From CAUZRD01 sp963582255 (lineage in GTDB: Bacteria; Pseudomonadota; Alphaproteobacteria; Rhizobiales; TMED25): a stretch of 8,031 bases of DNA. The notes beneath the pieces were generated by a model that was not told the origin of the DNA, searched no databases, and saw only the letters and a program-made list of their open reading frames with translations. Positions 7,061 to 8,031 of the stretch are shown here, piece by piece (within the stretch, counting starts at the first letter, position 1; each line of letters starts with the position of its first letter). Made by a program: the position numbers and the translations under genes. The stretch is taken from positions 1 through 8,031 of the forward strand of contig CAUZRD010000091.1 in the NCBI GenBank assembly GCA_963582255.1. The letters run 5' to 3'.

Positions 7061-7204
7061 TGTTTGTACGCATGTGGTGGCAAAACTTGCCTTAAATTAC
7101 CATAAATGGCGTCTCGGAACATCTCGCTACGAAGCTTAAAAATGTAATAAATATTGCTCGCGCGGGCTAGTTTCGACAATACGCAATGCCCTAGAGTTCG
7201 GTGG

Positions 7205-7504
7205 TTATGAAGCGGTTACTTGTGTGGCGAGTGCCTTGACAATCCGACGTTTGAAAACAAGTGCCTTGGGAGACAGTGTGTCGTTAGCTGCTTTCATAAG
7301 GAATGCATCAAGACCGCCGCGGTGCTCAACGGTGCGCAATGCTGCGGCCGAAATTCGCAAAGAGATTTTATCACTCAGAATGTCGCTTGCAAGCGACACC
7401 TGATTGAGATTGGGCAGAAAACGTCGCCGCGTCTTGTTGTTGGCGTGGCTTACGTTGTTGCCAGTGAGGACCGCTTTTCCGGTCAATTCGCAGCGTCGGG
7501 CCAT
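7205..7504 (-). CDS. rpmB: 50S ribosomal protein L28 (bL28)
   Basis: Structural protein of the large ribosomal subunit, 99 aa, the usual alphaproteobacterial length. The N-terminus MARRCELTGK (1-10), GNNVSHANNKTRRRFLPNL (15-33) and ALRTVEHRGGLDAFL (55-69) are the conserved family core. The C-terminal third is more variable and rich in Lys/Arg. Only C5 is present and there is no CxxC zinc motif, so this is the zinc-free form. ATG 7504 has GGAG (7511-7514) 6 nt upstream. It stands alone, convergent with the hydrolase gene and divergent from a secreted-protein gene. It is driven by the promoter at 7593-7621, through a leader of about 80 nt with an upstream mini-reading frame. Identification is certain. 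Confidence 0.98.
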   Translation of the reverse strand: MARRCELTGKAVLTGNNVSHANNKTRRRFLPNLNQVSLASDILSDKISLRISAAALRTVEHRGGLDAFLMKAANDTLSPKALVFKRRIVKALATQVTAS

Positions 7505-7516
7505 TGCCCTCTCCGT

Positions 7517-7546
7517 TCAGCTTTTGGCCATAATTGACTTGGCCAT
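7517..7546 (-). other. Ten-codon upstream reading frame in the rpmB leader
   Basis: ATG to TGA encoding MAKSIMAKS, an internal near-duplication (MAKS, I, MAKS). The TGA ends 2 nt before the rpmB GGAG, and the frame has no strong Shine-Dalgarno of its own (AGG about 16 nt upstream). It contains TGGCCA twice (7525-7530, 7540-7545); since TGGCCA is its own reverse complement, the two copies can pair into a 6-bp hairpin with a 9-nt loop. Translation is unproven. Confidence 0.25.
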
Positions 7547-7587
7547 TTTATCGTCAGATTTACCTTTTGCCGATAGGGCGCAAGGAC

Positions 7588-7609
7588 GGCGCTGTATAAG
7601 CGTAGCGCC
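7588..7609. repeat. Perfect inverted repeat around the rpmB -10 box
   Basis: GGCGCT (7588-7593) and AGCGCC (7604-7609) flank a 10-nt centre. On the minus strand the repeat spans the TATACA -10 box and part of the spacer. This position is typical of a repressor operator, but no regulator can be named. Confidence 0.45.
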
Positions 7610-7621
7610 TTCATGCGTCAA
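7593..7621 (-). promoter_or_regulatory. sigma70-type promoter of rpmB
   Basis: Minus strand reads TTGACG (7616-7621), exactly 17 bp, then TATACA (7593-7598): 5/6 matches at -35 and TATA plus ideal spacing at -10. The predicted start near 7586 gives a leader of about 80 nt to the rpmB ATG. This is the best promoter match in the window and fits a highly expressed ribosomal gene. Confidence 0.6.
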
Positions 7622-7646
7622 GTCACGTGGTGCGCTTAATCGCGTG

Positions 7647-7666
7647 GGCCCCAGGATTTCGGGGCC
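7647..7666. repeat. GC-rich inverted repeat between divergent genes
   Basis: GGCCCC and GGGGCC form a perfect 6-bp GC stem with an 8-nt loop (AGGATTTC). It lies just upstream of the rpmB -35 box and about 225 bp before the plus-strand TTG gene. No T-run follows on either strand, so it is not a standard terminator. It could be a protein-binding dyad. Confidence 0.35.
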
Positions 7667-7779
7667 GCTGAGACTATCGACCAATGCTAGCGCTTACGAA
7701 TAGTGGTATGCCTATATCGTGATTGAGTTGTATATGGCGGGGAGAGAGAAGTGTCGCTCAACCATCTTTATTTAGTATA

Positions 7780-7808
7780 TTGGCATTACCTAGGTTAGAG
7801 ATTGTTAT
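7780..7808 (+). promoter_or_regulatory. Candidate promoter for the TTG-start secreted-protein gene
   Basis: TTGGCA (7780-7785), a 17-bp spacer and TGTTAT (7803-7808), with 5/6 and 4/6 matches. The start would be near 7815, about 76 nt before TTG 7891. Confidence 0.35.
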
Positions 7809-7876
7809 TAATCGAGTCGTAACTATAAACAGACAGGCTGACGGCGTCGTCCGAGCAAGAAATTGTGTAGACGTTG

Positions 7877-7881
7877 AAGGA
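7877..7881 (+). promoter_or_regulatory. RBS deciding the TTG start at 7891
   Basis: AAGGA sits 9 nt before TTG 7891. The alternative GTG at 7882 touches the motif and cannot use it, while GTG at 7915 is too far away and would lose the positive n-region of the signal peptide. Confidence 0.5.
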
Positions 7882-7890
7882 GTGCGGGCC

Positions 7891-8031
7891 TTGTTTTGCC
7901 GACGAATAAAAGTCGTGGCCGCTGGTTTGATCTTGTTGTGTCTCGTACTTCAACAGGCGTCTGTACGGGCGCAGCCACCTGTCAAAGATCTTGCTCTCGG
8001 TAAAGTTGAAATTCAATACGGGTTTTATCTC
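7891..8031 (+). CDS. Secreted/envelope protein N-terminus, partial (possible DUF3108 protein)
   Basis: The 47 codons visible before the window ends give a protein starting at TTG. Residues 1-7 (MFCRRIK) are a positively charged n-region, VVAAGLILLCLVL (8-20) is the hydrophobic core, and SVRA followed by Q (24-28) is a good signal peptidase I site. The mature protein begins QPPVKDLALGKVEIQYGFYL. A signal peptide followed by a Tyr-rich beta strand (YGFYL) resembles the start of DUF3108 envelope proteins, and I recall such genes lying beside rpmB in rhizobia. This family call rests on few residues and on memory of context, so it is tentative; the exported nature is better supported. The 3' part lies outside the window. 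The opposite-strand open frame over the same bases lacks comparable support. Confidence 0.55.
   Translation, partial: MFCRRIKVVAAGLILLCLVLQQASVRAQPPVKDLALGKVEIQYGFYL

Larger units (their letters stand above)
7505..7890. other. Divergent intergenic region, rpmB / signal-peptide gene
   Basis: A 386-bp region without a full gene. From left to right it holds the rpmB leader with its mini-frame (7517-7546), the rpmB promoter inside an inverted repeat (7588-7621), a GC-rich hairpin (7647-7666), a stretch with no recognised element, and a candidate plus-strand promoter (7780-7808) with the binding site for the TTG gene at 7877-7881. No tRNA or other known RNA gene is recognised. Confidence 0.6.

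Noticed and set aside
7079..7091. Small hairpin GGCAAAACTTGCC between the convergent hydrolase and rpmB genes, as a terminator
   Set aside because: The stem is only 5 bp and no T-run follows on either strand, so it is not a convincing intrinsic terminator.
7404..7703. Plus-strand open frames over rpmB and its upstream region
   Set aside because: They are antisense to a certain ribosomal protein gene and its promoter, with no family resemblance.
7795..8016. Minus-strand open frame of 73 codons at the right end
   Set aside because: It overlaps the plus-strand frame that has a good ribosome binding site and a full signal peptide. The minus frame has no binding site and no recognisable domain, so it is most likely a shadow.

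Overview
The window looks like ordinary chromosome from an alphaproteobacterium, probably of the Hyphomicrobiales (Rhizobiales). The best clue is the L28 ribosomal protein, whose N-terminal MARRCELTGK and HANNKTRRRFLPNL segments are typical of that class. The CPA1 antiporter, the stand-alone CcdA and the HemH fit the same group. The order assignment is an inference and no genus can be named. By eye the base composition is balanced, with several AT-rich intergenic gaps. I see no mobile element, CRISPR array, tRNA or rRNA.

Layout: six genes run on the minus strand from about 5.9 kb to the left edge. In transcription order they are ccdA (thiol/disulfide electron transfer across the membrane), a CPA1 Na+/H+ antiporter, a short-chain dehydrogenase, hemH (ferrochelatase, last step of protoheme synthesis), a QmcA-like SPFH protein and a short NfeD protein. 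The last two lie 21 bp apart and form the conserved SPFH/NfeD membrane pair. A Shine-Dalgarno-like AGGAG at the left edge suggests another co-directional gene just outside. Gaps of 71-200 bp between the other genes, some with promoter-like hexamers, suggest several transcription units rather than one operon.

Right of 5.9 kb, a divergent intergenic region leads to a plus-strand metallo-beta-lactamase-fold hydrolase. It converges on the minus-strand rpmB (L28). A 386-bp divergent region separates rpmB from the 5' end of a plus-strand gene that starts with TTG, encodes a secretory signal peptide and is cut by the window end. It may be a DUF3108-type envelope protein.

Themes: ccdA and hemH both serve cytochrome biogenesis in a broad sense (thiol reduction for c-type cytochromes, and heme supply), and five of the genes act in or at the membrane. 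No convincing new multi-gene system is visible. The most interesting unexplained structure is the rpmB leader. It has a good sigma70-type promoter whose -10 box sits inside a perfect inverted repeat, followed by a ten-codon upstream reading frame that ends next to the rpmB ribosome binding site and carries a duplicated TGGCCA.
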